NCBI GenBank assembly: GCA_030141605.1
Contig: JAQGDQ010002371.1
Coordinates: 380,547 to 444,546, forward strand
DNA: 64,000 nucleotides
DNA from: Tubiluchus corallicola
Taxonomy: Eukaryota; Priapulida; Priapulimorpha; Priapulimorphida; Tubiluchidae
Direction: 5' to 3'
Both the position numbers and the translations under genes were made by a program. Numbering within the stretch: position 1 is the first letter of the stretch; the number at the start of each line of letters is the position of its first letter. The notes beneath the pieces were generated by a model, which had not been told where the DNA came from, made no database searches, and was given only the letters and a program-made list of their open reading frames with translations. Shown here one piece after another: positions 31,911 through 44,600 of this stretch.

Positions 31911-34778
31911 TGTTTAATATGAATAAGTTTGTCTATTTATCTGTAATTGTTTGCTTGTCCTTGTTTTATAAATTTGAAAACTCTTGGCAGTCATTCAGAT
32001 GCCAATTACAAAAAACTCTATTATCTGTTGGATTTTTTCCTGGGCCTCATGAAAAATAACTTAGCAATTGGTGAAAAATGGCTAAACTTCAATTTAACTC
32101 TGAAATTACAGCCTTTACAAACATTATTATTATCACTAACTGTACAAGAGTCACATTTTCTTGTAAAAAATGCAAAATAGCTGAAAAAACTGGATTATCT
32201 TTTATATTTTATCACTGCAACTTTATGATGTTCTAAAAATGATGAAATAGTGGTTACATTACACTACACAACTGTCTGAACTTTTCTTCATTGCACGACA
32301 GTATAATCATTTTCAAAAATGAAAAAATCAGTTTATAAACTAGCATTGTTTCACTTTTTCCTAATTCTGAGTCTCTGACCTTTTAATATTCTAAATCTGT
32401 TCATTCTACAAACAAGTATCACTTCTCTAACAAAAGAACGAGCACTTGTAGCCTGCTAATTGAATCAGTATTAACAATTATATAATCAAGTGATCATTAA
32501 AAACATCCAAAGAGTTTATGATCCTTACGTTTATTCTTCCGAATTATTATATTTTTATACAATTCTAGCAGCACAGTGCTCTACTACAGTCACTACCATA
32601 AGTTCAAAACCACCAGTCTACAGCGTTTGTGATCTTTGCGAACTATTGCATCATCTGTTGTTATATAATATAACAGATAATAGCTCCTGTTGTTATATTA
32701 GTTATTCTCCTCACACGATTTGACTTTGTTACAATTGTCACTATCTTTTAAATAATACGATATCTTGTGATTTTTTCTAACATTAGTGCACAATTTGAAA
32801 ATGTTCAAAATATCACTATCAACACACAAAGGGTCTAAAATATATTGTAAAAAAGAGGAATGTTATCATTCTCTAAAAGTGAAATTTGGTGCAAAGTTAG
32901 ACTTTAGGTTCTTGGCATGTTTGTAACAAAGGATTTTTCACCCAGTTTTTGATGTGCACAAACTTCACACAGAATGGTAGCTTTTGAAATCATAGCAAAA
33001 AATGCTTAGTGAGCCAAAATTGTGTAGCCGATGTCGTGACACAATAACCATAGACTAGTTAGTCATTCAACAGTGGCTAATGTAATACTTCGCAGAGATT
33101 CAAAATGTGATATTCAGGCAGGGTAGTATGCCTGATGGTGGTGACCCCATTTCAAGAGGATGTCATGTACTGTGGTCCTGATTATACAGTAAGATGGACA
33201 TTAAGTTATATACAATTAAAACAGTATTAGAAATAATTTAAATCACGGTTTTTACAATTAACGATAACTATTACTTCTCTCAAAAATAGTAGCTATGTAA
33301 CACAACAAAATGATACATAGAAAAATTAGATCCTCTGGAATGGCCTACAGAGTTTAAATTTGTCAACGTTATTTTGCACTCATCAGTATTTAAAAATATG
33401 AGAAATTTAACATGATCCACTAATAATAATAGTTACAAGAAGGAAAACAGCACTAAAATTAGCTTTACAAATTTATCACAGTAATATTTTTTAATGTGGA
33501 ACAAAGTGCATTTAACTTGCCTTTTTAATCTACACTTAGTACAGTTTGCCCTAAAAACAAAAGGTTTGATTATGGTGCACCAAACATCAATAAATGAAAA
33601 TTTGCCTATTTCAAGGTGTCATTTAATTTAGTGTTATAAATTGAGACACTAAACTGTGTGAAACTATCAGTCAGTACCGTTACCGTAAAATTTTGTGACT
33701 AGTTGTACCACAGGTGATTGGTACAAAAAACTGCACATCAATGTACTGAAGTTACCCTAGCTTCCTAGACAACCATTTCACAATTATTAAAATTAAGTAG
33801 GCTAACTCAAGCTCTGTCACTTATAAATATGGTAATGACGCCAACTTGGCATAATTAAGACATGGCATTACAAACATTACAAATACAGTTAAACTCATTA
33901 GCCAAAGCTAATATGAACTGATAATACACAGCATAATCATGAATAATTATATGCTAACAAATAAAAAAATACTGAAGTAAAATGTGCGCATATTTATACC
34001 AAAATTGTACCATATATTAACAGTAAAACCATTTAAAGTGAGCTATTATGTAAAACTACATAAAGCAATCAAGTGTGACGAATTACAGTTTGTAATACCT
34101 TCATAAATCTTACAAGCAGACATTTGAACTTTGTAATGACACAAAATATAAGCATACATGCAAGAAAATATTAGCATACTGTATATTGTAAACAAATATA
34201 TTAATACAAAATCGGAATAATGAATTAACTAATTAAACATAAACAAGCTGGTATTGAAAACAAAACAACAAGCAATCATGACATGCGTAGCTAATCTAAA
34301 AAGCTCCTGATTTTTGCAAACCAAAAATTTAATAAGTGAACACTGTTAGATTAGATATAACCTGCTGAGGTAGCACCATCTCACCGGTTTTTTCAAAAAC
34401 ATTTAAAAATTATCAAGAGATCATAGGGAATCAAGTTTTTAATTGATATGATGTTAGAAGAAAAAACTGTCTTGCCTATATAGTAAAATAAGGACAAAAA
34501 TATGACTAGGCTACAATTGGTATTATCTTCTTATTATCCAACAAATGTATTTTATACAGTGATAAACTATTTTTCTATGGATCCAAGAAAATGTCATAAT
34601 TAATCAAATGCAAGATCTACACAACATATATCATGAATGCAATTAAACAATTTTTCAAATTAGAGAGTAAATCTTACTATTTTACTATAAATGTATGAAA
34701 ATTAATAATAAAAAGATTACCTGCAAAACTAAACATTATGAACAGTGCATTTCAGATCAATAAAATTTCATAACACTA
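31911..34778. other. Gap between convergent PSMA7 and ABCB1 (3' UTRs)
   Basis: I see no coding exon, RNA gene or intact repeat here. The AT-rich sequence should hold both 3' UTRs, since the genes run toward each other. No AATAAA occurs on the plus strand in the first 1.6 kb after the PSMA7 stop; the first I see is at 33589. A minus-strand AATAAA occurs at 32530-32535. Neither can be assigned with confidence, and the two transcripts could overlap. Confidence 0.5.
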
Positions 34779-37700
34779 CTACAATTTTTCATTTTCATCT
34801 TTTCTGTCTTTTAGCTGTGCATTGTTAAGTATATAATAAAGCCCTTGTGTTGCAAGTAAATCAGCATGTTGGCCCTCCTCCGCTACCTTTCCATGATTTA
34901 TAACTGCTATTTTATCAGAGTGATAAATCGTTGAAAGCCGGTGTGCAATGGTGACAGATGTACGTCCCTTTTGTGCATTATCGAGAGCATCTTGCACCAC
35001 CTAAAAAATGTTGAAATTTAAAATTTCCTTGTCTGCATATTTTTCTGGTTACCTAGTTCATAACTAGACTACCGCTAAATAACAGTTTATGAACAAAAAG
35101 TTGTAGCTTGTACCAAGTGTACTTGCAAGATAACACAAGAGCTGCTTGACTTGCAAATGAAGAAGTGGTAAACTTGCTTTACGTTGTACCATGTGTACCT
35201 GCAAGGTAACATAACAGTAGTGGCAAATAGATGGATAACAGGTGGAAAATTGTTTCTAGACAGTTTGCCCATGTTATTGTGATAACGATTATTTAACTAG
35301 TTGAGTTCCTAAGGAAAATTTATTTAACTAGTTGAAGTCCTGAGGAAAATATGTGTAACCCAAATGTGACTAAATCAGTTCTGTGGATTCAGTGTTAGAT
35401 TAGAAGATTAAATCGAAGTGGAGGAAATGGTGGGACAGGCTTGTATTCTCCCTCACCATGAAGCCATGAATGCATCTATCAAGGCTGTCATTAAGGATTT
35501 TTAAATTCGATTTCTGCTCGTACAGCAGCAAAAATCTGGCTCCTTTAAGCTTTTTTTTAAAAGAAACCGGCATAATTTATTGTTCAATTTCAAGGAAAAT
35601 TAACATTTATAATTTAATTGTAATTCTGCACATGACCCTAATTACGTAGTAGTAAGGAACATTATGTTCTTAGAAAATTCTCTAGTGTTATCTCATAATT
35701 CGTGAAACCATTTCTTGTAACTCCTTTATATAACTTCTCAATTCACAATTAACTTTACCATAATTATTATTCAAATACGTTGCTTTCACGACAACTTTCT
35801 AAGATACAGTGTTATTTTTTTGCAAAGTATGAAGTGTCATGTAGTCCAACAGATCGTAAGACAATCATTTACTGTCGAATCATAACTTTCTGTTTAATAT
35901 CAGCGCTGCAAAAAAACTTACCCGTTCACTTTCTGTATCCAAAGCTGATGTTGCTTCGTCTAATAATAATATTCTGGGATTACGAATCAGTGCTCTAGCA
36001 ATGGCAATTCGCTGTTTTTGTCCACCGCTCAACTGGGTACCTTTTTCTCCAACATTTGTTGCATATCCCTAGTAAAGATAGTTTTGGAATTAAGGATATT
36101 TAACATACAAGTCCTAGAAAATGCATAACTATTATAATGTGTTTAATACAATACTGGATGTCACAAAAGGGACACAAATGTACATTAGTTATGACACAAA
36201 CCAGCCGCAATAATGTTTTGAAAACCAGATATAAATGCCTAAAAATTGACAGCAGTACACCACTTGAAAATTCTGTCTGCAACTGAACATTCTAAGCAAT
36301 TTTGTGGTGATTAATATCATAAAAGTTTAAATATTGTGACATTATCCCTCCATACATTCATGCTTTTGCAAACTAAGTCTCCAACTTCATCTTAATCTCA
36401 CACTCTCCCAGACATCAAGGTTTTGACAAAATGGTTTGCCATGGCAAATCTACTGCTTGTAATGTCAGAGTGAAAAGCAATGCTGAAAAACACCTGCTTA
36501 ACGATCCTGACTACACTTTAAACTCAAATAAATATACCAGTCTGTTTTCAGGTAATGTTTGAGAAAACAAACTCGGAAAACGAACTTTCAGCTTCATGCA
36601 GATGCCTCAGCATTAACATAAATAAATCATTCATTCAACATTTTGAACAACTACTTTTGCAGCATCTAAATGTATTATCATCCATTTTCTTCAGTATCTA
36701 CACATATCTACATCTACTTTGTGTAACATCTTCTTTGATAAGAGAAATTAAAATCTTCCTTGAAATGCATGCCAAAGCTGAGGTTATGTTAAATATATAA
36801 GCAAAAGTACGCTGAATTGTTACAGCTCAGATGGCCACTTCTTTCCATGAACAATTATAAGCTATTGTTAAATAAAATTGTTTATAAAAATATTTATATT
36901 ATTTTTTATTTTTGCAAATACCTATAAAAAATTATCAGACAATTATCAATTTAGTATTATATGTACTATTATAGCTGACAAAAATTTAAGTTTGTCATAG
37001 TTATCTTTTCTAGGAAAAATATGTCAGTGGGAGTAATAGTACTAGTGCTTATTTAGCCTTAATATTTTTTACTTATAGGTTAAGTGACCTGACAAATACC
37101 TAGCAAGCAGAACCATAAAATATGGATGTCGGTAATTAGTTTGGCAATTTTTCCCTTTCAATAACTATATCAGCATTTATTGTCTATTGCTGGTCTTTTA
37201 TTGGTTTTTTAAATGCTAAATGCTGTAAGTATCTACTAGACCACTTTGCTGCTAGATGGTGCCACATTTTTGTTAGCTGCGTGCCATCGCGTCCTCCAGA
37301 CGGCAGTGTCAAGAAAAAATATTCCAATTTTAATTATTAACACTTACTTAGGACACTATTATAAATTTTTGATGCTTTTTGTTTTGTATATTGTCATTAG
37401 TTTTAAAAAATTTCATTCATTTCGTTCAAGTGTCATTGAAAATGACTAAAATTTCGTTCGTTCCATTCGAATAGCTATTGAATAGCAGTGGTTGGTACCA
37501 TGTACCAAACACAGCATTCACTAATCACACTGAACTGTAAACAATGAATACAGGAACTTCTGAAGGAACATAGGCAATGATAATATTTTTAATACAGCAT
37601 CACAATATAGCAAAAATACCTCAGGTAGGGACTGAATAAATGTATGAATATTAGCACTTCTGGCTGCGGCTATTATTTCATCCATGAGAACATTTCGCTC

Positions 37701-38624
37701 GTTATCTCCATAGCTAATGTTCTCCGCAATCGTAGCATCAAACAAAACTGGTTCTTGGCTGACAATGCCAAGTTGTTGTCGAAGCCATTGAATGTTCAGA
37801 TTTTTTATATCTTTCCCATCAATCATCTAGTTAAAGTTAAATATCATTAGCAAAAATAGCTAGCCTAGATTATGATGAATCAAAGACTCGATTGACCGTT
37901 GCTACCTTTCACTGCTTTGAAATTTTTTGGAGGTTTTCTTCCCCTTTATTTATAAAAACTAACCTCTAAATATTTGTGAAAAAACCATCAAATTGGAAAC
38001 TGTGGTAACTTTCCTGGCCATTTTTTAATTATTAATAATTTCATTTTTGCTCATTTGAAGAAAATTATTACAGTGTATATTAGTTATTGGAAGAAAATTA
38101 TTACTTAGCTTATCCAAAATTTACAAGTTCCAAAGTTTCCAAGAATTTGTTTCTGTTCACATTAACAAAGATGGGCTGATATGCCTTTAGTTGCATAAAA
38201 CCAATTATACAAATAATAAGCAATTACATACAAACAGTGCAGTGTTCTGAAGATTAACTGTCAATTCACAAAGATTTTTGCAAGGTTTCATGGCTTCCTA
38301 GATACATCCTTCTTCAAGCTTATTCTAAGTTATAGACTGGGAGTCTGGGACTAAAAATGACATATTTACCCGATATTTAACTAAACAATACTAGAGTTTA
38401 CATCCTTTACAACATATGCAGCTCACCACTTGCCCTTCTAGAGGGTCATAAAACCTCTCCAACAGCTGCACAGTAGTACTCTTTCCACAGCCACTACTAC
38501 CAACTAAAGCCACCATTTGTGACGGATCAATAGTCAAGTCAAATCCAACAAGCACTGGCACATCTGGGCGTGATGGATAGTTAAAGTTGACTGACTTAAA
38601 CTGTATTCTCCCAATACAAGTACT
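34779..38624 (-). other. ABCB1: ABCB1 nucleotide-binding domain 2
   Basis: Four exons encode residues about 1126-1382. The A-loop Tyr is in NFNYPSRPD. Walker A is GSSGCGKST (about 1167-1175). The Q-loop is [10 protein letters not shown], the signature LSGGQKQR (from about 1273), Walker B with catalytic Glu [12 protein letters not shown], and the switch His sits in TIAHRLST (about 1329). All catalytic positions are present, so this site should hydrolyse ATP together with NBD1. The protein ends with a charged tail ([10 protein letters not shown]). Confidence 0.95.
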
Positions 38625-41600
38625 CTAAAACAATGAACAGTGAACATTCAGCATTCGAGTTCATAAACATTGTTACAGTAAAAAAATATGTAAAATTGCA
38701 ATACAGTTCTGAAAAAAATAAGGTCAACAGTTTCACACGCACTGTACTGCAAGTATCCGATGATCGTTAACAAGTTGCACTAGCGGCTCAAGCATATTGA
38801 ATAGCATTAAATTTTCACAAAAAATAATCTATACAAGGAAGTAATACATTGTCATTTAGACAAACAAGCTTTCTTATTATCTCTTCAAAGGTGTAATCCT
38901 TGAAACTTTGATAAAAACTTCATTGGTGTTTTCCTTTCAAATAAGATTAATGAAAAAAACTTGGGCAGAAATGTTTATTAGAAAATACGATCCTGAAAAG
39001 ATTCAACAAAAAGCACCATTTCCATTTCCTTTTCAATCCATTTACTAACCTGGCTCAGCATTACTTAACTTTGGTTGCAAAACATATGCTATGGCCATTT
39101 TCCTTTTCACAAAATGTCAAAAAGTTACTTCTTTTATACTGATGATCAATTGTACAGCTTACAGGTTTTTCACCATCAGGAGATGAACTATCAATCAATG
39201 GAACTCGGTCAAATAAATGCAAGACTCTCTGTGAAGAAGTTTTAGCTTTGGCAAAGTCCGGTGCAAAGCTGCTGGCCTGACCCAGTGACATTGCTCCAAA
39301 CACAATAGCAGAAAATACTCTAAAAGCATTAAAATAAATTATGATACAGAACTTATCAGGCAGTCTCATTTATGGCACGAATTTAATTTGCTCTGTGCAT
39401 GTTGGCAAAATAGACAACAAAACTAAATTTTTGTTTTTAGTTTAAAAAAAATCATTGTTTAAATCAAATAAAAGAATACTTATTTGTACAAATCATCTAA
39501 ACTATTTTTGATAATCTATTTGAAAGCACTTACTGACTAAAAATATAAGCAAGGAAATAACAAAGCATGCTTATCAGCTCTACATAAAATTGGCCATACG
39601 TCTTGACAAGTAGTTAACAGCTGTTAACTGTTTCAAAAAATGCCATTTCAGATTTTTGAAAGAATGGGTATTCCTCCATTCCTTTTTAATCAACAAGTTA
39701 TCAGCATGAAGTCTGTTTCAGGATTTTAACTTACCAAGAGAAGCATCAAAAACAACATATTTTATTTTTAGGATGATTTTCAGGAAAAAACTCACCAATT
39801 TCTGCACAACTCTGGATGCAAACTTCAAACACTTGTATGTATGTGCAAAGTATTTGTAAAATTTAAGCCACTCACTTGAAAACCTTTTCGTAGTCTAAAC
39901 CCTTCTCTTCGATTAGCACTGCACCATAGTAGAAGCAAGCAGAATATGCAAAGAAGATGATACCCTGTGAAAAGCTGAATGCTATACCGTACAAATGACA
40001 TCGGATCATTGAATTCCTGTTGGTTCAAAATAGCTTTATTGTAGAATGAATTAGCTTGCCAAATGCTTAAAGAACGGGTATTGCACTGTTACGACATTAA
40101 CAAGGCTGAAAACTTTTTGAAATTTTAACAAATCAATGCCTTACAAAACAGCCCAACAATTTTTATAATCACATAAAACAAACTATATAAATGAAAAGAT
40201 CAGAAAGTACAAGTGTATCAAAAATTAGGTAGACCACAATAAAAATACATTCTCCTACTTTCCAGAAACTGCCATAACAACATAAGTATGACATTATTGC
40301 CTAACTAATTTCCAGAACATACTAGGAAAAGAAAACTTGGCATTCGTGGCATACAAGCTTAATTAGTTCAAACAACTGCTTTAGAATTCCTCAGCTTCGC
40401 TTTAGAAGACCCGGAATTAATCCTCGGCCCAACAACAACAACAACAACAACAACAACACGCGCACGCACGAGCACGCACATGCACACACACACACACCCT
40501 ACCTCACCGAAATGAAAAAAATGTAAAACAAATCTTTGCTTTCACATGTTGATCATCAATACAAAGATTATATATCTAAATGGAATATGAAGCCTTGACG
40601 TGTCCCTACTGTGTTCTACCTGTCATCAAACCAATCATGACAAAAATGAAAAGTGCAAAAAAAAATCTTCTTAATTTTGATACAACTACATACTTAAATG
40701 GAATACGAAGACTTGAAGAATACTGATTGACAAAATGCTTCTCCTTCGACAATGATGCCACTGTTCTGATGTTATCTATTCCTTCTGTAGCCACCTTTAA
40801 AATAATTGTTCATACATTAAAATCACAAGTAAATGAGCAAGGAAATAAATGAAAATTTAATTGTGTTTATTATGAGCTTCAATAAATGGACTTTGGCACA
40901 AATGTGTCATAAGAAAAAGAAAAATCTGAACTTTCTTGAGAACTCCATTTATAAAAAATCAACACAACCGAAAAACAAGGAAAAAGAAAGAACACAACAT
41001 TTCAAATTCGCACTGTAGTTTTTTCAGAACAAAAACGTGACCACAGTAAGCACTTGTGATTTTTTGCTCTTTTTGGCCATTTTTGCTCACCCGAAGAATT
41101 GCAATGCTAGTTTGAAACATTGTGTTCTTTCTTTTTTCCTTGTTTTTAATTGTGGGACGTTTTATTTCATTCTACTATTCTTGTTCTCAAAAATTGTTAT
41201 CTGCGTTATGAGAGCTTCAAGCTTACACGTCCACTGTTCTCTAATGCATCCTTATCAAGATGCGCATTTCCTGCCAACATTTTCATCTGTAGTACACCAC
41301 CAAGCATTATAAAAGGTGTGAAAGCCAGAATGACCAGCGTGAGTTGCCAGCTATTAGAAAAAGCTATAGCTAATCCACATGCAATACTAGCAAATCCGTT
41401 TAGCGTGGATCCGAGTCGTGCTCCTGTTGCCTGAAAATATAAAAATAAGCATCATATCTTCATACAGAAGGCATTATTACTGTGCCTACAATGTTAATGG
41501 CTGTTCTCTTATATTAAGAATAATGACCGAATCGTATATATGCCTGTAATGTGACATCACTTCATTATAGTATAAACCTGCACAGAATGTTGGGTGATTA

Positions 41601-44600
41601 TAGTGGAGCAGTAATTACAAAAGTAGCCGACTCAAAAGTCATTGATTTACAATATTTCATAACAACAAATTGTTAAACTGAACACTTATAAATTACTTCA
41701 GGTTTGCACATCATTTCTCACATTAAAGCGAAATCTAGAAATTCTGACACAAAACTCCAACATAATGAATTATACCATGTCATCTAAAAAGATCAAACAT
41801 TCTTAGAATTAAAATTTCCTTCACCTCCAGTTTAAAATTTGTCAGAACAATTAAACAAAATTTACCCCTGAAACCTACCAAACAATACATCTTAAGGCAA
41901 AACACAACACATAAGCGTTACTTACATAGCTACTTGTCAAAAAGGCACCGAAAAAGTAATAGCCATACTGGAAGTTAAGAATAAGTTTCAAATGGTGACA
42001 CAAAACAAGAACAGCTTATGAAGCTGATCTCCAGGACAGCAAACACCATGAAAACATATTATTAATGACACAATGTTTCTTAAAAAAAACCAACCCCCTG
42101 AACATTAGACGCATCAGTAGCAAGACGAGTCATGAGTGCCCCCACTGTATTCTTCCTGTCATCAAACCAACCAATCTCTTGTCTTAGCATTGATGTGAAG
42201 CCCATATAACGTAATCTCTTAGTCAAGCTTTCTCCAGATATGCCAAAGAAATACACCTATTTTTAAAAAGTTAAGAAATTAAGTATTTAAGCAACGGCAT
42301 CGACAAAGTCTTCTTAAAGAAAGAAAGAACTTTAATAGTATAATGAAATAACCCAATTTCAATTGATTTATAATGCTACAAATACACTACAATGACTAAA
42401 AATAGTTGAAGAATCAGAAGCATAATTCCTAGAAAGCAACACTGTTTTGCTCAATGAAGAATGTTTACAAACATAATTTAAACATTAGCTGATTAGAAAA
42501 TATGTATTTGATAAGAGCAAAGGAAATTTGAGAATCTACTATTAAATACAGGAAATGTCCAAGTATTTCATTTTTTACCTGTAAAAACATAGTGGCTCCA
42601 GCTGCAATTCCAACGAGGAGAAAAAGAAGTGCATACCAATTGGACTCTTTTTCTTGCTCCTCTAGGTCTATGATTGAAAACACCTAACACATTAAAAATG
42701 CAGTTGATTTACTTCACTTTTCACATGATAAGCACCAAACGACTTTTCACCATAAAACAACTGTTCTGTGAATCCTGTAACAGAATGCCATCAACACAAA
42801 ATGTGCTACTAGTTAAAAATGAAACATTAATGTTTGCATAAACAATCATCAGTCATACCCCAAGCACTTCTGCAAAAAGGACAGCAAATATAGGCATAAT
42901 AGTTCCATTAGCCATCGCACAGAATGTTCCCACAGCGATGAATGGCCACTCAGGAGAGTTCAACTTCATCAGACGTAGTGTACTTGGAGGAGGGAGATCC
43001 GACACATCATCCTGTGGAGAAAAGTGAAATTCTCTTAATGCAGAGTGCAAAAGCTTAAAATTTTGAAAACATTTACTGCTGTCATGCCTGAAGTCAGGTG
43101 TGAAGTCAGATCAGAACTGGACTCAATCTTAAACTGTATGTCAAAACAATCTACTCTATGAAATATTGAAAGAGAACACAGTATTTTTTCAAGAATGGCA
43201 TGTGTCATTGACTTCTTCACTTAATTTAAGAAAATCTGAATTTTTTTTAAACTTGCCGAGTTTTAGTACAACACACTGAATCTCTTCAATCTTCCCTTTC
43301 ATAAACACATGCAACACGCTCGTTGAATATTTTTGCTGTTGAAAATTATGTTCGTTTGTGATGTCATCAATAGTTAATTAATTAATGCCATTAATTAAGA
43401 TTTTAATCTATTTTTTAACTATCAGTAACACTTTTTCAGTATTACTGGTGTGAAAATGTATACTTTTTACTATTCTTAAAAATGGGATAGTATAAGAAAA
43501 ATCAACCTGTCTTCCTTTAAACATCTCTCTAAAAAGACAAAAATGCATCTCAATCGTAACTTATCGGACAGGTGTAATTATTAGCAATTTATACATGTAA
43601 AATCATCTATGTGATAAACAGGTAACTAAAAGACAATAAAACCATGAAATAAACTCATGCCTTTCTACTCATTACATGCAAACTGCTTAATGCTTGTAAA
43701 AATTTGTGTCCTGCTTATTATCCTGCTGCAGTACAAAATACTTGCATTTTCTGCATTTGCAAACCATAACAGCTTTTCAGAATGTACAATTTTGTACAAA
43801 CAGACAAAAACAATGCTGTAATAACATCTGCATCAATTAAGTGGACATTATGCAAATTAAGCTTGATATACCAGTTAAAACCACAAACCATCTGAAGCTA
43901 TGAAGCTGAAATTAGAAAGCCATTTTGCAATAGATATTCACTTATGAATATCAAATTTATTGTAATACCCAGTATAAAACATTAAATTATAGTTTAAGGA
44001 CGAACAGAATGCTAAAAAATCATCAGCAAAAAACTGAAGGCTTTCTCATAACTTTTCACTATAGAAAATAACGTTCAACTTCTGTGCAAGTTCAACTGAT
44101 ATTTTCTGTCATATTATGGCACACTAAGTTTGTTTACAATAAAAAGATAGGCAAACAAACTAGCACATTGGAGCAGATCGATCTCTAGCCGATAATGCTC
44201 TAATATCTGCAATAGGAACGTGGATGTTAAAAGTTTCTCCTGAAATAAATTTTCACTTTGACTACACCTAAAATAAACTTTGATTGAGCCTTCTGTTATT
44301 AGCACAAAATGAATGGTAACAAGCACTTATGGTCATTAGTTTATGCAGTTTCTTCAAAAGGTCTATTTCATTTTCACCATGCCATTTACATACAAGTGCC
44401 ACAACTTTTAAGTGCTGACTGAGCCATAAAACGTACGAGTTTGACTAAAACAGGTGTTTCATACATGTAAAATGCAAATATTTTCAAGTTCAAGCTCTGT
44501 GCCTGTGAGGTTGTTACCAAACTATCACATGTTTCTTTCGCATCTGCAATTTTACATGAAACATCTTTACCAGTTATTTTTTTCACCGTGAAGTGTTTTT

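Larger units (their letters stand above)
39163..43011 (-). other. ABCB1: ABCB1 transmembrane domain 2
   Basis: Seven exons (43011-42859 to 39319-39163) cover residues about 785-1125. TM7 is seen in [15 protein letters not shown] and TM8 in [19 protein letters not shown]. The coupling-helix region [20 protein letters not shown] and [10 protein letters not shown] precede the pair in [18 protein letters not shown]. The last pair spans [15 protein letters not shown] and [15 protein letters not shown]. The layout is that of an ABC type-I exporter half. Exon 42256-42095 uses the weak donor GTTGGT. Confidence 0.9.

Noticed and set aside
39825-40028. A 67-codon minus-strand frame covering an ABCB1 exon
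   Set aside because: The membrane-domain exon is read in another frame ([17 protein letters not shown]), which matches the family and the neighbouring splice phases.
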